Origin: Burkholderiales bacterium | GTDB lineage: Bacteria; Pseudomonadota; Gammaproteobacteria; Burkholderiales; Burkholderiaceae_C | Direction: 5' to 3' | Assembly (NCBI GenBank): GCA_947474415.1 | Contig: CANJKD010000002.1 | Location: 1 to 18,389, forward strand | Length of the DNA: 18,389 bases | Shown here: in pieces, positions 7,219-15,039 of the stretch | Layout of the letters: the number at the start of each line of letters is the position of its first letter | Numbering within the stretch: the first letter of the stretch is position 1 | Notes under the pieces: model-generated | The model's input: the letters and a program-made list of their open reading frames with translations, nothing else | The model's database searches: none | Told to the model about the DNA's origin: nothing | Program-made: the position numbers and the translations under genes

Positions 7219-8624
7219 AGCCAGGCGTATCGCTCTTTCAGGCCTGCGGCGTGCTCCGGCATGACCATGGTGACGTAGGCGAGGTGCCCTCGAGCGACTG
7301 CCAGGGCGTCTTTCCCGATCGCAAGGGAAACCGCCTCGACCCCCTCCTTGTCGCAACGATGCAAGAAGGCCCGAAGGCGGCGAAGGTCCCGACGCGACAG
7401 ACGAATCTCGTCACCAACCAGCAGGCCGGTCACAACCTGACGCCCCGGGGCCCGCATTACCGCCGTCTTCTCAGCGTTGATCCGAAATCCTTCGTCGCTA
7501 ACGATCTTCTCGATTGCCTTCAGCAACCGGCCCACATCAGCGTTTTCATCGCGGCAGGAGAAAGTCAGATCGTCGGCGTAGCGGGTATAGGTCCAGTCGG
7601 ACTCAAGTGCCTTGCACAGGCCCGCGAGACGGGCGTCCAGCGGGGTCGCTATCAGGTTTGCGAGCGCCGGAGATGTGCAAGCGCCCTGCGGGAGTCCCCG
7701 ATCGCCCATCGCGACGTACTTGACCGCACCATCCAGCGCAAGCCGAACGCGAGGCGCGTCTGTGCAAATCAAGGCCAGCACCGTGGCGATGCCAGGGTTA
7801 AACCCGAGGTACTCGAAGTAGCCTCTGACGCGTGGAAAGCTGATAGACGGGAAGAAGTCCTTTAGGTCCAGCTTCACCACAATGGGAGCATTGAGGTGCG
7901 GTGTTGCGTTGTCGATGATGGACGTACCAGGACGGAACGCCATGGCGTGGAGCGATGGCGACAGCAGATCCAGTATGTTCTTGGCGATCCAGGACTGGGC
8001 GACGCGCAACTTCGGCTTCGGCGATGAGATCAACCGGCGTCCGCCGGACTTCTTCGGGATCTCGAACCGGGTGTAGTGGTCGACCGTCGTGGCGGCACGC
8101 TCGTAGCTCAGCCAGAGTACTTCGCTCGGGTCGAGTTTCATCAACTCAGCAAGCTGCTCAAGGTTCTCGGGCATCGGCAGGCCCTTGGAGGCCAGTTCGG
8201 TCGCCTGCCCCCCCTCGAAGCTCAGATGTGCAGATACGCCATGCCCAAGAAAGCGCGGTGTCTTGCGCTTCTCTTCAGCGAGTTCCTGACGACGCCTTGC
8301 TTGCTCTTCAGCCTTGCGAACCTTCCGCTCTTCGCGCTCGCGCTTGACCCGCTCGATGCGTTCTCGCCGAACCTCTTTGAGCAGGGACTCGATGTCGTTG
8401 ACACCGTCGATCTGTGCGCGGATCTCGGCCAGATCCTTCTTGAGTTCCGCAAGCCTCGGGTAGGCCCGGTCCAAGAACGTCTGAATGCGAACTCGCTCCG
8501 AGTCGCTGAGCTTGGAGCTGAAGAACCCGAGCCGCAGCATTTCCTCGCGAACGAAGTTGCGCTTCCCGATCTGGGCAATCCTTTCTTGCCAGTCGGGATT
8601 CAGTGCGAGGTCTTGCTCTGCCAC
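7215..8624 (-). CDS. Retron-type reverse transcriptase
   Basis: This encodes 469 residues from a GTG at 8624, 11 bases after the WH-SWIM stop. It copies part of the msr-msd RNA into branched msDNA. Residues 1-125 form an unusual N-terminal extension: a helical part, then a very charged coiled-coil-like segment (about 80-120, rich in E, R and K). The RT core begins near residue 150: RFEIPKKSGGRRLI (186-199, RT1), LDLKDFF (252-258, first catalytic Asp), GLPQGACTSPALAN (310-323), and YADD (349-352, catalytic pair). Two retron-specific marks are present: NATPH (239-243, the NAxxH motif) and VTG (398-400). Group II intron maturase and DGR-specific features are absent. Long N-terminal extensions also occur in myxobacterial retron RTs. 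The matching ncRNA lies at 13153-13387, separated by two accessory genes. Confidence 0.95.
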   Translation of the reverse strand: MAEQDLALNPDWQERIAQIGKRNFVREEMLRLGFFSSKLSDSERVRIQTFLDRAYPRLAELKKDLAEIRAQIDGVNDIESLLKEVRRERIERVKREREERKVRKAEEQARRRQELAEEKRKTPRFLGHGVSAHLSFEGGQATELASKGLPMPENLEQLAELMKLDPSEVLWLSYERAATTVDHYTRFEIPKKSGGRRLISSPKPKLRVAQSWIAKNILDLLSPSLHAMAFRPGTSIIDNATPHLNAPIVVKLDLKDFFPSISFPRVRGYFEYLGFNPGIATVLALICTDAPRVRLALDGAVKYVAMGDRGLPQGACTSPALANLIATPLDARLAGLCKALESDWTYTRYADDLTFSCRDENADVGRLLKAIEKIVSDEGFRINAEKTAVMRAPGRQVVTGLLVGDEIRLSRRDLRRLRAFLHRCDKEGVEAVSLAIGKDALAVARGHLAYVTMVMPEHAAGLKERYAWL

Positions 8625-8635
8625 GGCCTAACTAC

Positions 8636-10267
8636 CTAGCTCAGGGACAGGGCAACGATGTGACGGCATGGGCCTTCACGCAGCTTGTTCGCGCGGAAGT
8701 GACCGCAAGTGCATTCGGCATACGTCACCCGTCCATCCGGATCCGATTCCAGGGTGGTTGTGCGATCGGTCGAATCCGATACAGAAGCCACCCTCGTTCG
8801 GCGCCCGTCCTCGACGGATTCCGATTCGATGGACACTGCCCCAGATGCATGAAGCTCGATGCCTTTGCGCTCTTCTAGCGCGGGAGCCGACAGTTTGGTC
8901 AGGTCGAACTCAGGGTAAAGCTCTCTCCATCGGAATGACGCAGTGTCGGGATCGAACATCGCCTTTCCCAACATGCACAGCTTTTGAAGCGCACCTCGAG
9001 CATCGGCCTCGCCTACATCAGCAGCCGCCGCCAACTGGGTGGGGTTCATCCTCCCCGAAGACTTCAGCAGTGCTGCAGCTCGCGTCATCAGCTGTGTCGA
9101 CACGTTGGCCGAGGGCATCAAGGCGCTGAATCGCGCTCGCCCAGCCCAGTCCAAGGCGGTCCAGCCCGACAGACCGACGGTCAGTTCGACGTCGTCGACA
9201 TGCACAGTCCAGAACGACGGCATTCCGGACCCAAGCAGGCGCACGTCCAGCGAGGTGGCATCCGGGAGGATGTCCTTCAGAATAAGCAGTCGGCGTCGAC
9301 CCCAGACCCGAATCTCCTCGGGGCGAGCGCCCATGTACTTGCTCGTGTGGTCCACCACCACCGTTCCCCATGGCTCGATTTCGACCGACACAGGCTCATC
9401 TGGGTAGAGGCGGAACTTCAGCGACCGGGGTCCGTGCTTTTCCTTCTCCGCTTCCAGTCGGGCCACGATGTCCGCAACAAACGCCGGGTTCAGCCGAAGC
9501 GTTACGGGGGACAGCATCAAGGCCGACTGCACCTCAACCAAACCCCGGACCCAGCTCTCCGGCAGATCGATCTTCTTCTCCACCGCCGCGCCGACTTCGG
9601 TTTCGATCTGTACAGCCTGCGCACCGACTGTCAGATCCAAAGGACGGTAGGTACGGATTCGCGAGAACTCTCTCTCCAGGGGAATACCGAAGTCGATGTT
9701 CGTCGTTCCCGGCTTGATGGCGTCAGGCGAGTCCAGTGACTCATGTGCCAGACGCACCCGCCCGTACACCGACTCGTCCACAGAAAATCCTTCGAAGAAG
9801 GTCGCGTCGTCTTGGACGCTGACGATCGGGTCAAGCTGAATCCAGGCCTGCCGGTTGTGCTCGTACAGCCAGTCGTAGAACTTGTACAACTCCTTGTCCG
9901 TGTCCAGCTGCTCGGAGGCCTCGCTGATTTCCTTTTGAAGCGCCCTGATCGCTTCAGCCAACGCAGCTTCACGTTCACGCAGCTTCGGCAGCCCCTTGAG
10001 GCGCTTTGCCTGGGTGGCGTCAACTTCTTTCAGGTATTGGCCGTAGACCCACTCTTGGTAAGCGCTGTGGTCCTTCTCCGTGGCACGGGCCGACATCTTC
10101 ACGATTCGGCCAAGCACCAGCATGACTTTCGAGAACGCCGGCCCGCAGCGCACGCGCCCCTTCAGGAAGACCGCATCCCGAGTCTGGTCGGTCAGCAGCG
10201 TCAGGTGGCCGGTCGCGGCGGCTGCGACCGTATCGACCTTCGCGTAGCGGGCTATGTGCGTTGCCAT
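8636..10267 (-). CDS. Winged-helix / SWIM zinc-finger retron accessory protein
   Basis: This encodes 543 residues. The ATG at 10267 (MATHIARYAKVD) is chosen because AGGAGG lies 6 bases upstream, the best Shine-Dalgarno site in the window; the frame is open further upstream, but that would overlap the ARM gene. A predicted coiled coil covers about 84-124 (REREAALAEAIRALQKEI). The middle is beta-rich and unrecognised. A winged-helix-like segment lies at about 394-450 (LLKSSGRMNPTQLAAAADVG). The C-terminus carries a SWIM zinc finger: C519-x-C521 ... C534-x-H536, followed by IVAL. SWIM fingers bind DNA or proteins. An ARM plus WH-SWIM pair beside an RT is, as I recall, the signature of type XIII retrons. 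The gene ends 11 bases before RT. Confidence 0.85.
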   Translation of the reverse strand: MATHIARYAKVDTVAAAATGHLTLLTDQTRDAVFLKGRVRCGPAFSKVMLVLGRIVKMSARATEKDHSAYQEWVYGQYLKEVDATQAKRLKGLPKLREREAALAEAIRALQKEISEASEQLDTDKELYKFYDWLYEHNRQAWIQLDPIVSVQDDATFFEGFSVDESVYGRVRLAHESLDSPDAIKPGTTNIDFGIPLEREFSRIRTYRPLDLTVGAQAVQIETEVGAAVEKKIDLPESWVRGLVEVQSALMLSPVTLRLNPAFVADIVARLEAEKEKHGPRSLKFRLYPDEPVSVEIEPWGTVVVDHTSKYMGARPEEIRVWGRRRLLILKDILPDATSLDVRLLGSGMPSFWTVHVDDVELTVGLSGWTALDWAGRARFSALMPSANVSTQLMTRAAALLKSSGRMNPTQLAAAADVGEADARGALQKLCMLGKAMFDPDTASFRWRELYPEFDLTKLSAPALEERKGIELHASGAVSIESESVEDGRRTRVASVSDSTDRTTTLESDPDGRVTYAECTCGHFRANKLREGPCRHIVALSLS

Positions 10268-10277
10268 GACCGACCTC

Positions 10278-13121
10278 CTATGACGTGGTGCTGACCTGCA
10301 CCTGTGGGATGGGGTGTCCATCCAGCGCAAGACGAGCCAGTTGTTGAAGCGCCCAATCGCGGTCCCGTAGTGACGAGCCCCGGGCCATATCAACGAGAGC
10401 CTGTATTCGGCGGTCGTCGACCGTCTGATTGGAGCCAATGGAGACCGCAGCGTCTGGCACTGGCGTCTCCAACCGACGTTTGACCAGCTCCTTGGCCTTA
10501 CGCCCAGTTCGCCGAGTCCGGAGCACCCGGTTGTCGAACTGATCTAGCGCATCCCGTTTGACTGCGATCCCTGAGGCGGCAAAGTGGGCTACCACGGCCG
10601 TGACGTCTGGTGACGTGTGTTCAGCCAACGCAACGAGCAGCGCATTCAGATCGAGACGGTCCCGATGGCGCTCGATGAAGCGAAGACCGATAGCCCTGGT
10701 CGAACTGGCTCCACTGTCGCAAACCGTGATGACCGCCTTGGTGAGCGCGGAACGGTCCTTGATCGACGCAACGTAATGTTCAGCGGCCGTAACGGCTGCG
10801 GGCATGCCACTCTCGGCAAGAGGCACGTAGATCGATTCGACGAGGCGACGCGACTCCAGTCGGGCGATCACTAGCTGCTGCAGTTCAGGATGAGGACTGG
10901 TCGCACAGGCAACTGCAAAGCCCCGTTCCTGATACAGGCGCGAAGGAGACGCTCGCAAGGCCTGCGTCACGTAGCTGGCCTGCACGGCCCCAATCGTCTT
11001 GATCTCGTCAGAGTTGATGGCATCTACAAGCGCTCCAGCGAGTGCTCTGGACTCCACGTGGATCTGCGCCACTGGGGACGACAACCCACCCCCGACACCC
11101 ACCCACACCAATCGGGTGACAGCTGGATCTCTGGCAACGACTTTCTGAAGCACGGCTGGCCGAGTTGCCCACCCGCCGTCTGGCATCCGCTCGACAATGC
11201 GGCTCAGCGTGCCCAGCGTCTGTTGGGAATCACCTTTGGTCGCCAGTCGCAGCAACAGATTCTCAGCAAGCTTGGGATCGGCTGACGCGGCTGCGATGGC
11301 CAGGCTGGAGAGCAACTGCGCGGCAGACTGATGGCGCTCGATCCGCTCGATACGGTCCTTGGACTGAAGCGCTTCGAGGAGGGATTCCAGACCTTTCGCC
11401 GAACCGGCCTGAGCAACCAGGTTGTTCCAAACTGTGGCGACCGTTGCGTCGCCTGCATCGGCCAGAAGGGTCCAGCCCAGTGCGCGAAGTGCGTGCGAGG
11501 GACTGAGCGTCAGGGCTGCGGCAAGGTTCTCATCACCGGCACCCTTTGCCACAGCATCCTTGCAGGCTGCGTCAATGGATCGGACCACAGACTGGGGAAG
11601 TTCAGGCAGGTGCAACCGCAATTCGACCAGCGACTTCAGAGGCAACGCTCCGAAGGTGTCCCGCCACTGCGCCACTGGCTTGAACTGCGTGGTTTGGCCA
11701 ACGTAACGCGCCAGCTGGTAGGTCTCAGCGGCATTGAACCGCGTTCGCAAGTGGCGCAGGGAATAGCTCAGCAACCTAGCCGCGCGCTTCTCGTCACTTG
11801 AGGGCATGCCACCGCGTCGAATCTCCGAAAAGCCGTGCTCGTCGATGTAGGCCAACACGGCGTCCTGGAGCAACTTGGAGTCGGCATGCGCCTCAAGCGT
11901 CGGGTAGACCGCCGTGAATTGCCTCGCCGAACTGAACTCCAGGAACACCTGCGCAGTTGCGGCGTCCAGTTCGAGCAAGTGCTTAGGCTTGGCTGCTACC
12001 TGGTCGAAGGCATGAGCTTGGAGCCGCTCCGATGGGCTCAGAAGTGCCAAGCGCAGGCCGGCCGCGGGCAGCGATGGCAGCTCCTGTCGCTGCGACTTCA
12101 GAACGTTGAAGGCCCAAACCTGAATGTCCGTGTTGTGGGCAGTCGCGCGCCAGATCCCCCGTACCAGATCGATGTGCTCGTTCCATACCTTGGGGAAACG
12201 GTCCCAGCGGCGGTCATAGCGGTATTGCCCATCGGGCAACGACAAGGATCCGTGGCCATGGTTGCTGTCCGAGGCGCCTCGACCGTAGAGGATGTCGGAA
12301 AGAATCCAACGGCTGGCGATCTTGGTGTGGGCACCCTGCGCATCTGCAGCGCTGAGGAGGGCTGCGGCACACCGAGCGTAGGCGGCCTGATCGTTGCGAC
12401 CTAGTCGACGAAGCCATCGTCGCCCACGACGCATCAGGTAGGCCACGGTGTCGGGACTGGCTACCACTGACGGTGCAGAGGATACAAACGAACGCAGTTG
12501 CTCGTCGGCCTGTACGTTGGCGACTTTCTGCAACTGGCCGTCCACACGAGCCAGCGCAACGGCTAGCAGCGCTTCGGCTTCGGGTTTGGCCTCAAGCAAC
12601 TTGATCAGGCGCTTGTATGGCGCCCAGTACCCAAACCTGAACGGCGCCTTTGCGAAATAGCGCTCAATGCCGGCTGCCAGATCTGGCGTGATATTCGAGC
12701 CTCGCTCCACCTGGCCGGCAAGGTACCTGCCCATGCCAACCGTAATGGAGTCGCCCGCCAAGTCGGCAGCGCCCTGAGTGGTGTCGACCAGGAACTTGAG
12801 TTTCAGGCCTGGGAAGAGAGCCTTGATGGCCTCCCGTCCAGCGGCATCGCCGGTGGTTCGGCCCTTTTCGAAGAAATCTGCCGGACTGGCTGCGATCGCT
12901 TTCAATCGATCGACCGCCTCACGCTCGGTCTTCGGCTTGAACGAGTACGTCCAACCTTGACCCCGACTCTGGTAGCTGTTGTCTGAGAGTTTTGCGGAGA
13001 AATCGATCGCGCCTGAATGCGCAATCGCCGCGATATTCATTCGGCAGTTCGACCAGCGCGACTGTCCCGGCCCCTCAAGGTGAGCGGCACAGAGAACTTC
13101 TACGCGGTCGGTTCCTCCCAT
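10278..13121 (-). CDS. ARM/HEAT-repeat retron accessory protein
   Basis: This encodes 947 residues from the ATG at 13121 (MGGTDRVEVLCAAH), 31 bases after the msr-msd a2 repeat, with AAGGGA about 10 bases upstream. A later ATG at 13040 (MNIAAIAHSGAID) is possible, and the frame also stays open upstream to a GTG at 13235 inside the ncRNA. Most of the protein consists of paired amphipathic helices typical of an ARM/HEAT solenoid, for example LESLLEALQSKDRIERIE and LAENLLLRLATKGDSQQTLG. The N-terminal 150 residues are less regular and include GQGWTYSFKPKTEREAVD. No enzymatic motif, signal peptide or membrane segment is visible, so it is probably a cytosolic scaffold. It is the first protein gene after the retron ncRNA and ends 10 bases before the WH-SWIM start, as expected for a type XIII-like retron. 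Confidence 0.8.
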   Translation of the reverse strand: MGGTDRVEVLCAAHLEGPGQSRWSNCRMNIAAIAHSGAIDFSAKLSDNSYQSRGQGWTYSFKPKTEREAVDRLKAIAASPADFFEKGRTTGDAAGREAIKALFPGLKLKFLVDTTQGAADLAGDSITVGMGRYLAGQVERGSNITPDLAAGIERYFAKAPFRFGYWAPYKRLIKLLEAKPEAEALLAVALARVDGQLQKVANVQADEQLRSFVSSAPSVVASPDTVAYLMRRGRRWLRRLGRNDQAAYARCAAALLSAADAQGAHTKIASRWILSDILYGRGASDSNHGHGSLSLPDGQYRYDRRWDRFPKVWNEHIDLVRGIWRATAHNTDIQVWAFNVLKSQRQELPSLPAAGLRLALLSPSERLQAHAFDQVAAKPKHLLELDAATAQVFLEFSSARQFTAVYPTLEAHADSKLLQDAVLAYIDEHGFSEIRRGGMPSSDEKRAARLLSYSLRHLRTRFNAAETYQLARYVGQTTQFKPVAQWRDTFGALPLKSLVELRLHLPELPQSVVRSIDAACKDAVAKGAGDENLAAALTLSPSHALRALGWTLLADAGDATVATVWNNLVAQAGSAKGLESLLEALQSKDRIERIERHQSAAQLLSSLAIAAASADPKLAENLLLRLATKGDSQQTLGTLSRIVERMPDGGWATRPAVLQKVVARDPAVTRLVWVGVGGGLSSPVAQIHVESRALAGALVDAINSDEIKTIGAVQASYVTQALRASPSRLYQERGFAVACATSPHPELQQLVIARLESRRLVESIYVPLAESGMPAAVTAAEHYVASIKDRSALTKAVITVCDSGASSTRAIGLRFIERHRDRLDLNALLVALAEHTSPDVTAVVAHFAASGIAVKRDALDQFDNRVLRTRRTGRKAKELVKRRLETPVPDAAVSIGSNQTVDDRRIQALVDMARGSSLRDRDWALQQLARLALDGHPIPQVQVSTTS

Positions 13122-13152
13122 GTCAGCGGTCCCTTTTGTTCTTAGAAAAAGC

Positions 13153-13387
13153 AAGCGCGGGCTGCTCCTACCATCCACCTCAGATCGGTGGCAATCACTG
13201 TAGGCGCACGGTGGGGAGAAGGGGGCGTCCTTCACCGTGGACTCTACGAGTCGACTCAGCGCGGTGAAGGAAGCCCCCGTCTCCCCACCGTGTGCTGAGA
13301 GGCATTGCCATCCGGTGACGTATCACCGGCTTTACTGCTGCCGCGGCGAAACACCGCAGCGTCTTTGCTAGGAGCAAGCCCGCGCTT
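13153..13387 (-). ncRNA. Retron msr-msd non-coding RNA
   Basis: Read on the minus strand. The ends are inverted repeats: a1 (13369-13387) pairs with a2 (13153-13170), 18 bp with one bulged base. Directly after a1 comes G (13368) in the context TAGC, where a retron branching guanosine is expected. Then come two msr hairpins: a GCTGC/GCAGC-closed stem (13337-13360) and a perfect 7-bp stem with a 4-base loop (13312-13329). The msd is a long hairpin: 13204-13219 pairs with 13280-13295 (16 bp, one wobble), then 6 bp (13221-13226 with 13273-13278) and 10 bp (13228-13237 with 13262-13271), separated by single mismatches. A small CCACC/GGTGG hairpin (13175-13191), with GATC in its loop, lies next to a2. 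The order a1-G-msr-msd-a2 is that of known retrons. The predicted msDNA is the plus strand from 13171 to roughly 13300, about 130 nt. Confidence 0.9.
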
Positions 13388-13393
13388 AACACA

Positions 13394-13423
13394 ATTCTAT
13401 TTCCGTTCAGATTGAATACCTAA
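13394..13423 (-). promoter_or_regulatory. Promoter of the retron ncRNA/operon
   Basis: On the minus strand TAGAAT (13394-13399) is one base from the sigma-70 -10 consensus and would start transcription at about 13387, the first base of a1. The -35 candidate TTAGGT (13418-13423, 18-base spacer) is weak. The local sequence is markedly AT-rich compared with its surroundings. The exact fit to the ncRNA 5' end supports it. Confidence 0.6.
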
Positions 13424-13459
13424 TTCTTCACATGGTTTCTTCATTGGCATCGATATCCA

Positions 13460-13858
13460 TTAGGAATCTGGTCGTCCGGGATATTCCCCCGACCGGCGTG
13501 CCGAGTGCGGGGACGGCGCGCCGCACAGATCCAGGCGCTTGATCTTTCCGTCCTCGACCTTGGCCAGAACGACCGCGAGGAGGTTGTCCTTGTCGCCCTG
13601 TGCCATGACCACGCACGGACCCGGAAACTCTCGATCGAGCCACCCCATCTCCGCCCACGCCGCCGCGCCAGACTTCCGGATCGCCTCCAACTTCGGGACG
13701 ATGTACTCCAGGTAGGCGCTTTTCGACTCAATTTCGGCGAAGACCCACTGCGATGCGTAGTGAAAGTCGTCTGCCAGCAGCGGCTCCAGACACGACGCAT
13801 CCAGCGTGTTCATCATGGTCGCGTAGGCCCGCAGGGCCCTCTCTGCCGTGAGACTCAT
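13460..13858 (-). CDS. NTF2/SnoaL-like small protein
   Basis: This encodes 132 residues starting MSLTAERALRAYATMMNTLD. Its ATG overlaps the stop of the upstream 377-residue gene as ATGA (13855-13858), so the two are translationally coupled. The sequence follows the NTF2-like fold: an N-terminal helix, 'LEPLLADDFHYASQWVF' (the typical 'l..ll.dd..y' segment), a helix (YLEYIVPKLEAIRKSG), then strands VVMAQGDKDNLLAVVLAKVEDGKIKRLDLCG. Family members are small ligand-binding or enzymatic cone-shaped domains; many serve as immunity proteins or isomerases. No catalytic residues can be assigned. It is the last gene before the retron promoter, about 60 bases upstream of it. The fold call is moderately secure; the function is unknown. 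Confidence 0.7.
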   Translation of the reverse strand: MSLTAERALRAYATMMNTLDASCLEPLLADDFHYASQWVFAEIESKSAYLEYIVPKLEAIRKSGAAAWAEMGWLDREFPGPCVVMAQGDKDNLLAVVLAKVEDGKIKRLDLCGAPSPHSARRSGEYPGRPDS

Positions 13859-14988
13859 GCCCCACCTCCGTTGGTCACACGCTGGAAGATCTGCTCAATC
13901 GCCGTCACGACATCGCTACTGATCGCCTCAGCTTTCGCCAAGGTCGAAGGCGCAAGCCTCTCGGCTGCAACCACATCCTCAACCTTGGGGACATCCTTGG
14001 TCCCCTCAGCCGGCGCGAACTTCAGGAACGATCGGGTGGTCCGCGCCTTGTCCCAAAGTGCCAAGCTGTCGGTCTGCACCTCGAACGCGGCAGGGATGAC
14101 GATCGGCCGAAGCTCGAACCGAAAGTCAGGGTCAGCGGCGGTGCGGATTGGGCCGTTTACGCTCGCCATCCGGCTCAGGAAGTCGGTCAGACCAGCGAAC
14201 GGCAGTCCGATGAACAGGAAGTAGATCTCCCGACGCAGCGTCCATGCGGCGGACCCGTCATTAGCCTCCTCCCGCACCGGGAAGCCGTGCGGCACCAGCC
14301 CAGTCTCCACCACCGACTGGTTGAAGGCCACCGTCTCCTGCGACGTCCACTCAGGCGCCTTCCCTTCGAGGTAATTGAGGGCCTGGAAGACGAGTTTTGC
14401 CTCGACCGTGATCGGGTACGCCAGCGGCGACTCGTCGACGACGTCCTGTATCCATTGCCGCACGGGGCGCAGATTGCCGACGGCGAGAGGGAAAACAATC
14501 GTCCGGAAGGCGCCGTCGGGGATACCGCAGAAGCTGTAAGCGTTCTCGGGTTGTTCGACGACCGTGATTTGATAGGCCGACTCCAGCTGCGCTTTGGCCT
14601 CCCTGTCCCAGTTGCTCGGAAACTGCGTGTACAAAGCTTGGCCAATGACCTTGTCCAGCGGCATGCGCGCCGGATAGACGCTGAAGCCACCGTCCAAGCC
14701 GCACCAGGTTTGGCGGATTTCCCATCGCTGGGTCTCTGCCTTGTAGGCGACGTCGAAGTGAGTGTCGTCCTCCGTTCCCTGCCAGCACGCCGACCAGCCA
14801 GCAGCGGATCGCTCGAAGGTCGACGGGTCCAGGTCCCCGAGGATCAAGTACTGGGGAACGTCATCAGCGGACCGAACGAGAGCTGGATCCCAGTCCCGCC
14901 ATGAGAAGCGGACGCGATCAGGCGCGTATCGAAACAGGGGAATCGAGCGCGGAAGCTCGGATTGGCGATCGATGAGGGAACGGGTCAT
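13855..14988 (-). CDS. Hypothetical protein, 377 residues
   Basis: I do not recognise this protein. It starts MTRSLIDRQSELPRSIPLFR at the ATG at 14988, with GAGGGAG about 7 bases upstream, and the ATG overlaps the stop of a 16-codon ORF as ATGA. The sequence is rich in Trp and aromatics in the first half (FSWRDWDP, WSACWQG, WEIRQTWCGLDGGF) and helical at the C-terminus (PSTLAKAEAISSDVVTAIEQ). No signal peptide, membrane segment or metal-binding cluster is seen. It is coupled to the NTF2-like gene downstream. Upstream lies the second SAM-II-type riboswitch, so expression probably falls when SAM is plentiful. That suggests a role tied to methionine or SAM status, but nothing in the protein itself confirms it. 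Confidence 0.7.
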   Translation of the reverse strand: MTRSLIDRQSELPRSIPLFRYAPDRVRFSWRDWDPALVRSADDVPQYLILGDLDPSTFERSAAGWSACWQGTEDDTHFDVAYKAETQRWEIRQTWCGLDGGFSVYPARMPLDKVIGQALYTQFPSNWDREAKAQLESAYQITVVEQPENAYSFCGIPDGAFRTIVFPLAVGNLRPVRQWIQDVVDESPLAYPITVEAKLVFQALNYLEGKAPEWTSQETVAFNQSVVETGLVPHGFPVREEANDGSAAWTLRREIYFLFIGLPFAGLTDFLSRMASVNGPIRTAADPDFRFELRPIVIPAAFEVQTDSLALWDKARTTRSFLKFAPAEGTKDVPKVEDVVAAERLAPSTLAKAEAISSDVVTAIEQIFQRVTNGGGA

Positions 14989-15035
14989 GGCTTCGCTCCC
15001 TCTGGCTCATGCCGCGAACGGCGTTGCTTAATCAT
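14985..15035 (-). CDS. 16-codon ORF coupled to the 377-residue gene
   Basis: The ATG at 15035 starts MIKQRRSRHEPEGAKP and stops with a TGA that overlaps the next ATG (ATGA, 14985-14988). GAGGAG lies 6 bases before its ATG and belongs to the second SAM-II-type element, so this ORF is the direct target of that riboswitch. It may be a leader whose translation opens or feeds the next start. The peptide is very basic and may have no role of its own. Confidence 0.5.
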   Translation of the reverse strand: MIKQRRSRHEPEGAKP

Positions 15036-15039
15036 GTGG

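Noticed and set aside
7215..8624. Group II intron or diversity-generating retroelement RT
   Set aside because: There is no maturase or HNH domain, no intron RNA domains V/VI and no template/variable repeat pair, and the NAxxH and VTG motifs point to a retron.
8984..9739. 251-residue plus-strand open frame within the WH-SWIM gene
   Set aside because: Composition is typical of an antisense frame (many R, H, Q, P), it has no ribosome site, and the minus-strand gene is well supported.
13204..13295. Long hairpin taken as an intrinsic terminator after the NTF2-like gene
   Set aside because: The stem is far longer than a terminator, no U-tract follows it, and it lies inside paired a1/a2 repeats, as an msd does.
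13153..13387. Inverted repeats taken as ends of a small insertion sequence or MITE
   Set aside because: There are no target-site duplications or transposase, and the order of elements matches a retron msr-msd beside retron genes.
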